Shown piece after piece: positions 25,701-37,445 of a stretch of DNA of 64,000 nt. Origin of the DNA: Cinclus cinclus. Taxonomy: Eukaryota; Chordata; Aves; Passeriformes; Cinclidae. The DNA lies in the NCBI RefSeq assembly GCF_963662255.1, contig NC_085048.1, forward strand, positions 98,282,729 through 98,346,728, given 5' to 3'. The position numbers and the translations under genes are program-made. The number at the start of each line of letters is the position of its first letter. Within the stretch, counting starts at the first letter, position 1. The notes under the pieces were generated by a model, which was given only the letters and a program-made list of their open reading frames with translations, was not told where the DNA came from and searched no databases.

Positions 25701-27947
25701 CTCCACAGTATCCATCTATATTCTTCCATCTGACACTGGGAATGCATAAGAATCCTAAGGACTGGCTAGAAATCTGCAGTTCTACTCAGTATTCCCAAGT
25801 TTCAATGGCATGCCTGACAAAGAGGAGAGTTTAGCATTGGCACAATGGATTAATCATGACTTTTTACCTCAGTTCTTTAGAAAATTTGGGAAAAAAACGT
25901 ATTTGATCAAACTCAAATTAGGAATGTGATATTTGTAATTCACTGTGACAGGCACTAGGACCTCAGCCTGTTGACATAGTCCAGTTAACAATAAAATAAT
26001 TTGGAAAAATGCAGCATTACTTTCTGTTCCTCTAGAGAAGGCTTTATGATTTATTAAAAAAAAAAATTGACAAGTATTTTAGCTTCAGTTGAAGGAAGAT
26101 TAAGCTGCACCTTAATCCCCTCAGTTTTTTTATGTTTATCCATAGTAAGTGCTAACACTTGGAAAGTTTGTAAATAAAGCATAGTTTCCACCCTGTAGTA
26201 GCTTGTATAGAGATGTCTATGTGTATTGAAGCTAAACACTTTAAATGTCTGATTCAAGACAACCCAGCGATCTTTCTGGTACTGGAAATGCATATAGAAC
26301 TACAGGATAATTGGACTGAGGCACAAATATTCCCTTTATGTCTCAAGCCATAATGAACACAGTAGCCCTATGAACTAACTGTAATTTTATTTTTCTTTGT
26401 TTCAGCTTCTTGCACAATGAATTCCATGAAGAGCATTAAATAGGACACTTGCAGTGATGTATAAATTATAGGAGCCACTTCACCTCCTACTGCAATGTTA
26501 TCTTGCTGCCAGATGCACCAGGAATACAGTGCAATAATTTGTGACCAGAAAAAAAGAGCAAAACTTCTAGTAATGAGCATAAACCACTCACAATCCATAT
26601 TTCATAGCTCTGCCTGTTAGAAAAACAGGTATCAATGCTGGGACCAAACCTAAACCATCACAAGGTGGCTGAGAATATAGGGTTCTGAGCCATCTCATCC
26701 ATGTAGAGGCACACAGAAGAGGAAGGGTATTTCAGGAAGCAGTTTGAATGCAAAGCCCCACACTGTTCTGCTCAAAGGACAAAGCCTTCCCCAAAGCAGT
26801 GACTGCTCTGTAGGAGTCATCTTCAGCAGTGACTTGTTCACTATCTAGGCTCAACTGGTGCTTTGGAAATTTCTGGTTGACACCAGTGGTTTTCTGCAAT
26901 GAAATTAGCCTGCACAACATGTAGGAAAAATTAAAAACATGCTTAAGGATCAGTCCAGAAGTATCAATCCTATTAACAATTCTTACTTAATAATATAGGA
27001 AAATAAATTATTTCATTTATTCCTCTGAATTAAGAATTTGGGCTAAGAAAGCTTACCAGTGCTATCAGCTGTTACACATGACTGAACTCTGTCCTGAATA
27101 CTTCTTATTCTTTTTACCCACAGAATGGTAAAGGACAAGACCTGCCACCAATCAAACACTGCCCTGGGAAGTGGAAGCCAACTGCCAGACAAATAAAGAC
27201 ATAATTATTTTCTTTGGTTGCAACATGTGGAGTTCCACTGGCTGAAAGACACTTGTTTGAACCTGAAGAAAAACCCCTCCTTCAGCTTGAAGTTTACCTC
27301 CTGCTAAAATTTCCAAGACCAGTGAATATTCTGGCTTTAAGACCACCAAAACCTCTACTTATCCCATTTCTGCTGGGCCTGTCAGGAGAAGTTTTCAACC
27401 TAATTGTGAGCATAAACCTCTGTCGAGTCACAGATTTGAGAAAGATTTGTGCAAAATGCAAAATTCATTTGCAGAGAAGGAACTGTTTGTGTGTTTGTCT
27501 AAAACTGTAAGACTTCTTTCCTGGTTGAGAGTTCCCTGCCATTAAACACAGTGATTTCACTTCATTTGACCCAGCTCAGACCTCTCTGCCTTTTGGAACA
27601 TTTCAATACCTACAGAAGTGGTTAGATAATCGCTAACAAATAAAATACCAGCCCAGAGTAACTGGAACAAATAAGCTGTGTAGAACAAATGCTCACTGAA
27701 ACTCAGCAGAAATCAGAGCTCTCTAAAGAGCTCAGCAACGGTGGGTACAGCAGTCCTGATGTGCAGAATGGCAATTTGTCCAGCTGCAGTTTTAGAGCTC
27801 CTCATGTAAATCAGTAAATCGCCCGAGGTTCTTTTTTTTTTTTTTTTGGATAGGTTGTCACTAAATTTTTTTGTAACTTGTCTGTAAAACGAAAAGGTTT
27901 TATTCTTTCCTTCATGACATTAAATTGAGGACATATAAACTATTTTT

Positions 27948-27970
27948 ATCATCATCATCATCATCATCAT
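27948..27970. repeat. ATC trinucleotide microsatellite
   Basis: About 7.7 perfect ATC units in the last NRXN1 intron. Confidence 0.9.
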
Positions 27971-28536
27971 ACTCAATATTCATGTTATTATTTTTATTTA
28001 GAGGAAGCTGGGGAGACTGTGAAAACCATACTTGTTTCCTTATTACACAAAACATAATATAAAAAAATGTTGACTAAGTTTTGCATGCTAATAAATTTGT
28101 TATGACTTCATCCAATTATGGCACATTTAGCAGTCTGTATACCACAATGAAATCTGCAATTATAATTTTTGTGACTTTTATGTTCCAGACAAGATGATGG
28201 GATTGCTGCTCAGCAGCTCCTAATCGGGTTTACATTTTTATGTCCTATATGAAATTTGTGGCAAATTGCATCTTTCCATTTATTATTTAGCAGACAGGTG
28301 CACAGAAAGCAAAGCTGGTGGTGGCAGAGTGGGACTTGTTAACCACTACAAACAGCAACGTATTTGTAATAGGAAAAAAAAAGCCCTATTTTACACATAA
28401 ATCTCATTAATTAGTAAAATCTGGATAAGCAGTATTTTCTATGAGATATAGGTGTACCATATTCAAATTATTGTTGAATAGGCTCTCATTTGGACTTGAG
28501 AACTTTGGTTAGAAACAGGCATATCATGGGCAATCA

Positions 28537-28611
28537 TCATGGAATTATTGAGTTATGTCTCTGTTAATCATGGAAATAGTGAGTTAATATTAAATGGCTC
28601 TGTTAATACAA
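28537..28611. repeat. Imperfect tandem duplication
   Basis: Two copies share CATGGAA, then TTATTGAGTTA or ATAGTGAGTTA, then CTCTGTTAAT. The second copy has about 8 extra bases (AATATTAA). An old local duplication in the last intron. Confidence 0.6.
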
Positions 28612-30913
28612 CTGCAGAGACTTTGCCCATCCCTTGATTGAATTCTTGGTAGAAAAATGTTGACCACACAGCTCTGAGTGTATCATCTCTTACCATGAGC
28701 TGGATTTCTTTGCTGAAGGACCCCAGACTACAGCCTCTGAAGCAAAAACATAAAAATAAAACTGCCCTAACCATCTCAGCCTCCCAGAATTGTTAGGATA
28801 CTTAAGTCTCACCACCACTAGTGAGGATGTTGAGGAGTAGTGTGGAGAAGCCAATCTGGTTTGCAAAAGGGGTTAAGGGGAAAAAGCTGAACTGAACCAT
28901 GGGGATAATTTAAATGGAGGGACATATCCTTCTGTATCTCCTATTCCAACTGAAAAGAAGAACAATCATTAGTCTCTCACTGCCAACAATACTGTGTTTC
29001 TCTCCTTAAATTCCAGCCTACTGTTAGGAGTAGCTCAAATCCACACAGAGACTGCAGTATTACAGAGATTGAGCAATGCCTACCTGACTGTTCATGGAGA
29101 AAGGTTATTCATAACACTAAGTGACTAAGACTAAAACACCTTAGAGAGACTGATATGCTAGAAGCTATAACTTCAGTAACCCCTTTGGTTAAGTAGTTTC
29201 AAGTATGATAAAAGGAGAAGGCCAATGAAGGCAAATTAACAGCTTTTAAAAGTTGAGAGTGGGAGGACGAGTGACATTTTGATGAGAAGAATGACAGATA
29301 AAATGATCCAGACAATTTGGATTATGTAGAACATAATTCCTGTGCCAATCCACAGTTCTTTTAAAAAAAGAAAAAAAGCAGTAGCAGTTGGGATCTGACA
29401 AATGAAACAGTAAAACCATTCTCAAATAAACAAAAATGAGAAATGTAGCTGTGTGATGAATACTAAGCTAAAACAGGAAAGCTGAACACCAGTGTGTAAA
29501 GGTAATGGCAGTTTTTTGCAGCAAGACTAACATCCACATCCCTCTCCTGAACCATAGTTTGGACAGAAACAATAAGCTATCAGAAAGTTTCATTTCACCT
29601 CTCTCATTCTTGCACCCACCAGCTAAATGACTGTGCATGTCTCAGGACTACCAAACACTGCAGCCCCAGAGTTCAAACTACCTCAGAGAAAAATTATTCT
29701 GAAATTTCATTGGCTTTCAGTGAGCTGTAAGCCTGAGAAAATACGAATACAGCTCTAATAAAAAAGCTGCATTCCCAGATGATTTTGAAAATTATTTAGT
29801 GCTACATAACCAATATATTCCTTTACAATTACCTTATAAAATAAAATAACACTCCCCTAAATGTCAATTTACTGAACAGCGCTGTCTGAGTTAAGTAAAG
29901 CAAGGAAACAACTCGCATAAATGAGCTCAGAGCCATATGAGCTACTGCACTAACTCATACTGGACAGGACACTAAACTTGCTAAACTCAAGAATTTGTAA
30001 ACGACAATGGAAGAGTAGGAAAAAAAAACCCTGAATGCTTTGATCATAATGTCTAAGACTTCTGTGAGAGAAACATCTCCCTGAGATGTACAAAACTGTG
30101 TGAGTGTACCCGTTGCTACATAGTTTTAAGAACAATCATTCAATTTCATGGAATTTTGAAATTTACTCTGAAATCTTTTAATTGGAAAGTGAAAGAAAAT
30201 AATTCTGAAGTATCATCATCAAATCTGTAAATTGCTTCCTGGAAGAGCTCAAGTGCCATGCTTCAGGTCTGTCAGACATTGAGAGAAGTCATAAATGTCT
30301 CTGCCTTTCCTTCAGTTCAAGTAAATAATTCCTGCATGTGGGTATCAAGCTCTGTGACTTAAAATAGGAACCACGCATTTGCATATGAAGAAAAATTTCA
30401 TTTGTCTTAGGGCTATGTAGACGTTTCTCCTGTCCCAGATTTTGGCATCACACTAAGATGGCTCTTAGTTGCTATTAGCTATTAATATATAAATCTCAAA
30501 TTGGTTTCTACTCGAACTAAATATGTTACTGCTCAACAATTAGATACTAATTTTTTTACTGTTAAGTGAAGTAGCAAGTACCAAAGATTACCAAATTACC
30601 TCAGACAACTAGCAGTGGGCATGCTGCCAAACAGCACAGAATTCAGGGGAATTCTGGGGAAAATTCTAAGGAAAACTGAGCTATATCTATATGGTACCAT
30701 GAGCTGTTCACTCAGGAAATATAAAACCTAAACCAAGCCAACAAGGAAGCAGGAATAATTAATTGGACTATTTAGGATTATTTAAAAGGATATAGAGTAA
30801 CACAATTTTTCAGACTGATAGGAAGCAGTCCTTTCACTTCAATGATAAATGTTGGGATTTTTAGAGATGGTATGTAATATTTACTTGACCATAGCTGAGT
30901 ATAATTGAACCTT

Positions 30914-31085
30914 TGGAACAGATTGTCCAGGGAAGTTGTGGGTATTCCATCCCATGAAGGGTCCAAGGCCAGGCTGGATGGGGTTTTGAGCAACCAGGTC
31001 TAGTGGGAGGTGACCCTAATCATGGCAGGGGTTTGGAACTAGATATAATCGAAGGCCTCTTTGAAACCAAATCTTTCCATTACGT
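30914..31085 (+). mobile_element. CR1 LINE 3' fragment, degraded
   Basis: GGAACAGATTGTCCAGGGAA followed by the CR1-typical blocks CCAAGGCCAGGCTGGATGGG, GAGCAACCAGGTCTAGTGGG and TTTGGAACTAGAT. The 3' part is diverged (the usual CCCTTCCAACC block is changed) and no intact octamer tail remains. It is in the last NRXN1 intron, antisense to the gene, about 1 kb downstream of the penultimate exon. Confidence 0.88.
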
Positions 31086-31359
31086 CACAGAGAAGAATTA
31101 TTACCAAATCTCCACTATTCAGTGGAGTAGCAAAGACATGGCCAAAACACTACCAAGTTTTTGTTTCACAGAAAATACTAGAATGTCAAAATATCTTGTT
31201 TCTGGTTACAACCAAAACATACACTGAATAGGCTTGGCTTGGAAAAAAAACATAAAGCAATTTGAAGTTTGAGACTGTTGTATTCTATGTCTTCAAGTTT
31301 TATCTATCTACACAAAATTTCATATCATTAATAGTAATTAAAAATTAATTCAATTCTAC

Positions 31360-31692
31360 CTTCCAGTGCATGAAGGCAGCCTATAAGAAAAACAGAGAGG
31401 GACATTTTAAAAGAGCTGTATGTAGCGACAGGACAAGAGGAAAATGGATTCAAACTGAAAAACACTAGGTTTAGATTAGATATTAGGAAAAAATTCTTCC
31501 CTGTGAGGGTGGTGAAGCACTGGTAGCCCAGAGGAGCTGTGGATGCCCCATCCCTGGAATTGTTCAAGGCCAGGTTGAATGGAATTCTGAGCAACCTGGT
31601 CTGGTGAAAAGTGTCCCTGACCACGTTAGGGAGACTGGAACTAGATGATCTTTAAGGTCGCTTCCAACCTAGGCCATTCTATGCTTCTGTAA
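31360..31692 (+). mobile_element. CR1 LINE 3' fragment
   Basis: The start resembles the CR1 motif TTCCAGTGCATGAAGGCAGC. It continues with GACAGGACAAGAGGAAAATG, a TTAGATTAGATATTAGGAAA block, TGTGGATGCCCCATCCCTGG and CAACCTGGTCTGGTG, and ends in the 3' motif CTTCCAACCTAGGCCATTCT. The terminal octamer is decayed. The 3' end lies only about 380 bp from the penultimate NRXN1 exon, within the last intron and antisense to the gene. Confidence 0.92.
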
Positions 31693-32068
31693 CATAACAC
31701 ATATTTTTGATATGATACTTTTATCTTATTAAGGGCAATTCTTAAGGCACAAACAATAGCAACACTTTTCTGCTAAATGAAGCTGCACCGTCTTCGTCAC
31801 AACATAGTGGCAGGGGCCCTAGAATGCCCTTCCTAGTCCATCCTTGGGTCCTCAGCCGAGCCATAACTTTGCTCATATCATGACTCGTGCTCCCATCTGA
31901 TGCCTTGGAGAAGATTCTTCCTCTCTGCTAACACTGCCACATGAAGAAAGGGCCCAATTCAACCTCTCCTTGTGGTGCACAAAGGGACTGTCCTGCTAGT
32001 TGGGACTCTTGGGGGACAGGAGCATGCAAATATGAAAGAAAAGAAAGTAATAAAAAAAGTTGACTAAC

Positions 32069-32156
32069 CTAACCCACCTGAGCTCGGCTCACAGGGATCG
32101 ATGTCCTCATCATCGCTAGGACATTCAGCCGAGGCCACCAGGATGTCATCTGTAGT
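32069..32156 (-). CDS. NRXN1: NRXN1 penultimate coding exon: acidic cysteine loop of the stalk, with two splice donors
   Basis: The exon is 88 nt and encodes 29 residues plus one base. It begins [11 protein letters not shown], continues with the cysteine loop [11 protein letters not shown] and ends EPSSGGL. The loop is characteristic of neurexins, and the stalk around it is reported as the contact for CA10-type cis ligands. The acceptor is TTTTCAG at 32,163-32,157 after a T-rich tract. There are two donors in the same phase: the long form ends at 32,069 (TTAG followed by GTTAGT) and the short form at 32,078 (TCAG followed by GTGGGT). The long form adds Gly-Gly-Leu before the next exon; the short form joins PSS directly to ANPT. 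In both cases the last G completes the Ala codon of the terminal exon. The position matches what I recall as neurexin-1 splice site 5. Confidence 0.95.
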
Positions 32157-32755
32157 CTGAAAAGAAAATAAGAGTCAAACAGTTGTACTTGAATTGACTG
32201 AATATGTTTTAAGATTCTCACCAGCATGTCTTCTTTTTTCTTTTATTTTTTAATTTATTCAAGACCTAGAGCATACCAGATTTAAAGTGTAAGGGTGCAG
32301 TGGCACTCTCCAACTCTGTATTAATGGGACTTGGCTTTTCAATTTGCACTTGTCAGGATTTAGAACTGTGTTAGATACTCAGTGTGGGTGTTTACACATT
32401 TTAATTTTTTTTTTTTTGTAATAAGGACAGAAAGTAGGAGAGAATATGTATATTGAGGCTGCTGGTCTTCCCTCTTTATCTCCAATATCTCTACTATGAT
32501 ATTACTGAGAACATTGAGGGCACTAAAAAACAAGTCAAAATAATGAACTGCCTGCAGTGCAGCCGTTAAAACTATTATAAATGTAGTGATATTTTCTCCA
32601 TTAACTGCACTTGCTTTCTCAGATGGAGTAAAAAAAAAAAGGAAGAAAAGGAAAAAAAATAAAACATGTCTCACTGAGCTGAAAACTATTTAATGAAAAG
32701 AAAGTCAAGGAAAGAAAACAATAATAAATGTGTATATGCTAGAAATTATTACGGC

Positions 32756-32801
32756 ATTTTCTTAAATAAGTGAAAACATCTTATTTTCTTAAATAAGTGA
32801 A
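32756..32801. repeat. 19-bp direct repeat
   Basis: ATTTTCTTAAATAAGTGAA occurs at 32,756-32,774 and again at 32,783-32,801, an exact repeat with a 27-bp period, about 600 bp upstream of the penultimate NRXN1 exon. Confidence 0.85.
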
Positions 32802-33675
32802 GCATTGTGTGAATGCTGTGTTTAGGTCCCAGGGCCAAAATGCATTTGAACAATTTTTTTTATAAAGAAATCATATATATCAAGACAAATGCAATAAACC
32901 ATGGAATGGATGGTATAACACACCATAAAAGTTCAAAAAAGAACTGGAGAATTCCTATCTATTGCTTCTCACAGTGCAAGAACAAGGAGATATTCAATGA
33001 AATACTGAGACAATAAGTCAACATGAAAAAAATGAATATTTTCAAGCCACCTCTGAAAACAGTTGTTTAGAAATATAATAGGAACGTCTACAGCAACTAA
33101 GGGAAATAATAGCAGGGAAATATAAGCTGTCATGCACCTGGTTATTTCTCAAGAAATTACTAAAGAGGTTAGGAAGATACTTTTCCTATGGGCAAGGTGT
33201 CTCATAATTGTCCATTTCAAACTTCTGTTCACCTCACTGAAGGAAATACATGGAGAGAATAAAATACTACATCATACTCAAACAAGAGGCTAAGGACACA
33301 GCAGGCAAAAAGCCATTCTTGGATTCCTGTATGATAAGTTTGTCAACAACCCATTTCAGTGAATGTCAAACTTTCTTCCTTTATCTCTTCATGGGTATAG
33401 AGGAGGCACATAAAACGCATGAAAGATTTCCTTCATCAGTTTAAATCTGAAGATGTAAAAATTTTATATCTGTGCAGCAGGGCCAAAGGCTAACCAATGT
33501 TGTTTATCATTATTATTCTAACCAGAGTTTTAAAGCGAAGCATATTACAGTAATAGGCTTTACTTTGTCATGCTTCAAGAATATTAATGAATATAAGCTT
33601 TCAGCATTTCTCCGAAGTAGAAAAGTGATACAGGAATACATTCATTAATATGTGAGGCATAACAAAGAAAAGCCC

Positions 33676-33708
33676 ATAATAATAATAATAATAATAATGA
33701 TAATAATA
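33676..33708. repeat. AAT microsatellite
   Basis: About 11 AAT units with a single A-to-G interruption near the 3' end. Confidence 0.92.
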
Positions 33709-36700
33709 CATTTAAGAGGTAAAAGACTGAGGCATAACAGAATGAAACAACTTGCCAAAGGTAATCAAAAAGACTATAGACAACAGCTATGTTTGGATGC
33801 CATAATCACAAAAATTTTCTTTCCTTATGCTGAGAAAATGTGTAGCTAGAGGAAACAACTGTAAACCTGAAATACTGCCAAAATTATTTGGCTGATCTGC
33901 AAAATTTAAAACACACCCAAGAAAAGCTTTCGAGTTGTCCTTTCTTTCTACCATGTAGAAAACCAAAGTTGGAACAAAAGCCAGCTGCAAACATCCTCTT
34001 GAATTTCCAATGTCCATTTTTTTTCCTCAGATGACAATCAATTAAGCTTGAAAACCAGTATCTCAATCTCTTTGAGGAAAATTACCCTTTTTTTAATATA
34101 AAGAAAAAATAACCAAGTAACCAACAAAGCCTGCCCATAAAAAAATCTCTGTACTGTAAACCCCACAACCATTAATTATAAAATCATAATAATACGTACA
34201 TAAAGTTTCATGCATCTCCCAGAGAGTTTCAATTTGGTCAGTGAAGCTACAGTGTCAATTTTTTCCCTTTTGCCCACAGCACTGGACAAGACAATACTTT
34301 TATGATCTGCAGCCAGAATTCTGAATGTTTATCAATGGATCACTGAGGAATTCTACATAAATACCATTAAACAGAGAGGGTCGCATGCATACTCAATAGT
34401 CACAGCAATAAATGGTCTTCAGACCTACTGGTCTAACTGGAATTTTCATTAGGGATGCTTTGGCACATGCACAGATGAGTCACCCTGGTAACTCACCCAG
34501 GTAACTTGAGTGACCCAGGAAGAAATTATCAGACAGTTTTATGAGATTATTGCAGGGCCTCTGATTACTCTTGATATATGACAGCATGGTAAGACTTTAG
34601 GTAGCTCTACTTTGTACAATTTGCGGTACATTCAAAATTCAAAATCACCAGAAAAATAATACACTTTAAGTATCTTAATGTCTGAGACATACTTTGCTTA
34701 GCTACTTATAAGAGATTGTCAAAACTGTCTTTATAAAGTGACACTAATTCCAATCTATGGAAAGAGTATTTATACTTCTACAAGAAGAAAGGGTTGTTCT
34801 TGAATGATAAAAATACTTGCATATTATGGGCACAGAAATGAATAATACCTTAAATAAATGTGAATATAAAATATCTAGAAAGACCTCATTAATGTCTCCA
34901 CATAGTAAAGGAAGTAATGTGTATTGCAAAGTCAATACTTAGTATAAAACTAATTTTTTTGCAAGCAATAAATCAGTATCAGTAGTTGAATAAGAAGTAA
35001 AGTGATAAGATTATGTGAAAAGTGTTTTTCTTCAGGAAAGTATGTGAAGAAGAATTTAAGTTTCACTTAAAAGATATGTCACAACCTGACCCTATTCTGC
35101 CCTTTCCCCAAACCCAAATAACCCTTTGCTGCTATTCATACATATTTTTATCCGAAAAAAAAGAGAAAAAGAGCTGTGAAAGGCAGGTGAGATGGCAGTG
35201 ACCAAACTACAAATGAAAGCCATTGGTCTGCCTGTCAGAATTCAAAATGGGATTCAGAATTAGCTAAAACACTAGAGAAGATAAAGAGTACATAAATTAA
35301 ATACTGTGGGCCTGTTACTTTCTGGAGTTCTTTCTCCAGAAGAGCTCTGACTGATGGGAATTTACCTGTAGATAGAGCAGAATTTAGACCTAAGGGTGTC
35401 AGATAGCCATTGGGTGTAGATCAATAATGCAAGATAGAGTAGTGTATTTTACCTACTTGACATTATCTTTTCCTCATGCTTTTTAATTTGGATGGGAAGA
35501 TTTAAAACTAATCAGTTCTCCTAAGTGAATTACCATTGTTGCTAGCACTATGGCTAATTTACAGGACACTGCTTCAAGCATTCTCATTAATCAAGGATTT
35601 AAAAGTCAGTGGAAAATCCCCTATTTACAGTGAGTGCCTAATAGGATAACATCCAACTGGTATCATCATCATACACAATTGGATTAGAATGTCTCTTGGG
35701 TGAGTTGTTCAAATTAATTTAAGAGGTGATACTCCAGTAGTAAAAAACTAAAAAAAAATAAAATAGGAAGTGTAGAGAGCAAAAGGTCAGACAGCATTTC
35801 TTTTAATTGCTTCTTCTTTTCTTTGTGTATTTTAAGAGATTTCTCAGATTCAATTTGCATCTATGACTGTACAATGTAAAATGCAGTCCATTGTAAAATG
35901 TGGGTTCTCAAAACGTTGAACATCTGTGCACACAATGCAAAAGCTTACAATTAACAAGGCAATAAAAAATATGAAGACAAAAAAATTCCCACATTTAGTA
36001 AAAGTAGAAGTCATTGTACAAGGCTGGTTCTGACAACTACTCAGGGGTGTGGTCCCTGCAGGAATAGGTCTTGCTTACATCAGCTATGTCTGCTTGCAAA
36101 AATAAAGAAACAGGGATTTGTCTCTCAGCCAAGAGACAGTTTAAAATATCACCAATCTGCCACCTTGCCTGAGGAAGGAAATGGTGACTATTTCAAGAAT
36201 GCTCCTGGCTAGATGAAAAAATGATGCTGTAGTCATGGCTTAAATACAGCAAGAGTCTGTAGCTATGGATAAATATCAAGCTGCCTCAAAGGTTACTATC
36301 ACTGATTCAAAACTAGTACCTGAAAATATGGCTGTGCCATTCTAATAGTGCTCTTTGAATGCTTTGCCATTAAAAGAAATAATTGCAAATGAATAAACAA
36401 TACAGAAAAGTAATTTTTTATTATTATTCATTTTTTTCATGACTGAGATTAAGTACACACCAACTTACTCCATTTTAATGTATGAAGTCTACTGTACCTG
36501 AGGGTATGAGAGAAATATGACTTAAAAATTAAATCACCAATATGAGCTCTGCATTCATTAACAGTATAATGGATCCTGCATATTTTCTGCTGTAGTATTG
36601 CACCAGCTCTCCTTTAAATCATAGCACCCTACAGCTACTCTGAATATACTTTATTCCTTTCTTGTTCAATAATATACTTTATCCAATGAGAGCTGCAAGC

Positions 36701-36849
36701 AAATCCAAATTACACAATAGCAAAAAACTAGCAGTCCTAAATTATTATATGAATTATAACCAGCACAGCCCCTTATGACTACTCTTTAAATTATTTTAGA
36801 TCAGAACTTCAACTGTGCAATTCAGAATTACTCTTATTTACTTGCACTG

Positions 36850-37050
36850 CTCTGGTGCTGAATGATATCAGAGACCAGGGCTGTTGTGCTTGGTGCTAAA
36901 GGCTGCTTGAAGGCAAAGGTTCTGCTCTGAGGAGCTTTGAGTTTGATTTTGGACAACAAATGAGTGGGAGAGGGAGCAGAGGATGAGAAGGGTCAGGTGA
37001 GGATGCTAGCGAGAGGCGCTGGCGGTTACACAGGCTCTGATCTAGCACAT
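36850..37050. mobile_element. Possible ancient LINE relic (L2/CR1-like)
   Basis: The block CCAGGGCTGTTGTGCTTGGT and the later TTCTGCTCTGAGGAGCTTTG resemble, from memory, an old amniote LINE-type 3' repeat of the form 'gctgtgctaggtgctg ... ccctgccctgaggagctt'. I cannot assign the family or orientation. The purine-rich, GC-richer DNA continues to about 37,440 without further recognisable repeat. Confidence 0.35.
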
Positions 37051-37445
37051 TTCCCAAAATTATGCTCCTATAGAGCAGGAAGGAAGGTCAGAAAGAAAGC
37101 AGGCACAGGAAAGCCAGGCAGGAGCCTGTGACTGGCCAAGGAGATGGTAGGAACAGATGGTGCCTGGCGAGCACTGCCGAGGCTGCAAAGCCTCTCCAAG
37201 GAAACTCCACGTGTTTGGAACTGTCCGGTGAGCGTAAGATGAAGACAGGCGGGGAGGCACAGAGAGAGGCAGGCAGCACCCATGGTTAGGATTGAGGGCA
37301 TGGTCAAGGCATGGGAAGATGGAACATGGTTATGCTGGGAGGGGAAATAGCAAAAGAAGTGAAAACTTATTGGTGAGGTCATGGAAGCAAAGGAGACAAG
37401 GCGGCAAAAGGGGAGGGCCAGGGGACAAGGGAGTTGATATCAGGA
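37050..37445. other. Purine-rich, GC-richer intronic patch
   Basis: The plus strand is strongly enriched in G and A (runs such as GGAAGGAAGGTCAGAAAGAA) and has a few CpGs near 37,010-37,025 and 37,160-37,250, unlike the AT-rich surroundings. Open frames on the minus strand here are Leu/Ser/Pro-rich and have no domain. I do not recognise it. Confidence 0.4.

Larger units (their letters stand above)
16758..32068 (-). other. NRXN1: Last intron of NRXN1
   Basis: This 15.3-kb intron runs from GTTAGT at 32,068 to CTACAG at 16,758 (minus strand). It is AT-rich and I see no internal coding exon on either strand. It contains two CR1 fragments at 30,914-31,085 and 31,360-31,692, an ATC microsatellite at 27,948 and an imperfect duplication at 28,537. 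The rest looks like unique intronic DNA. If the upstream donor at 32,078 is used, the intron starts with GTGGGT instead. Confidence 0.9.
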
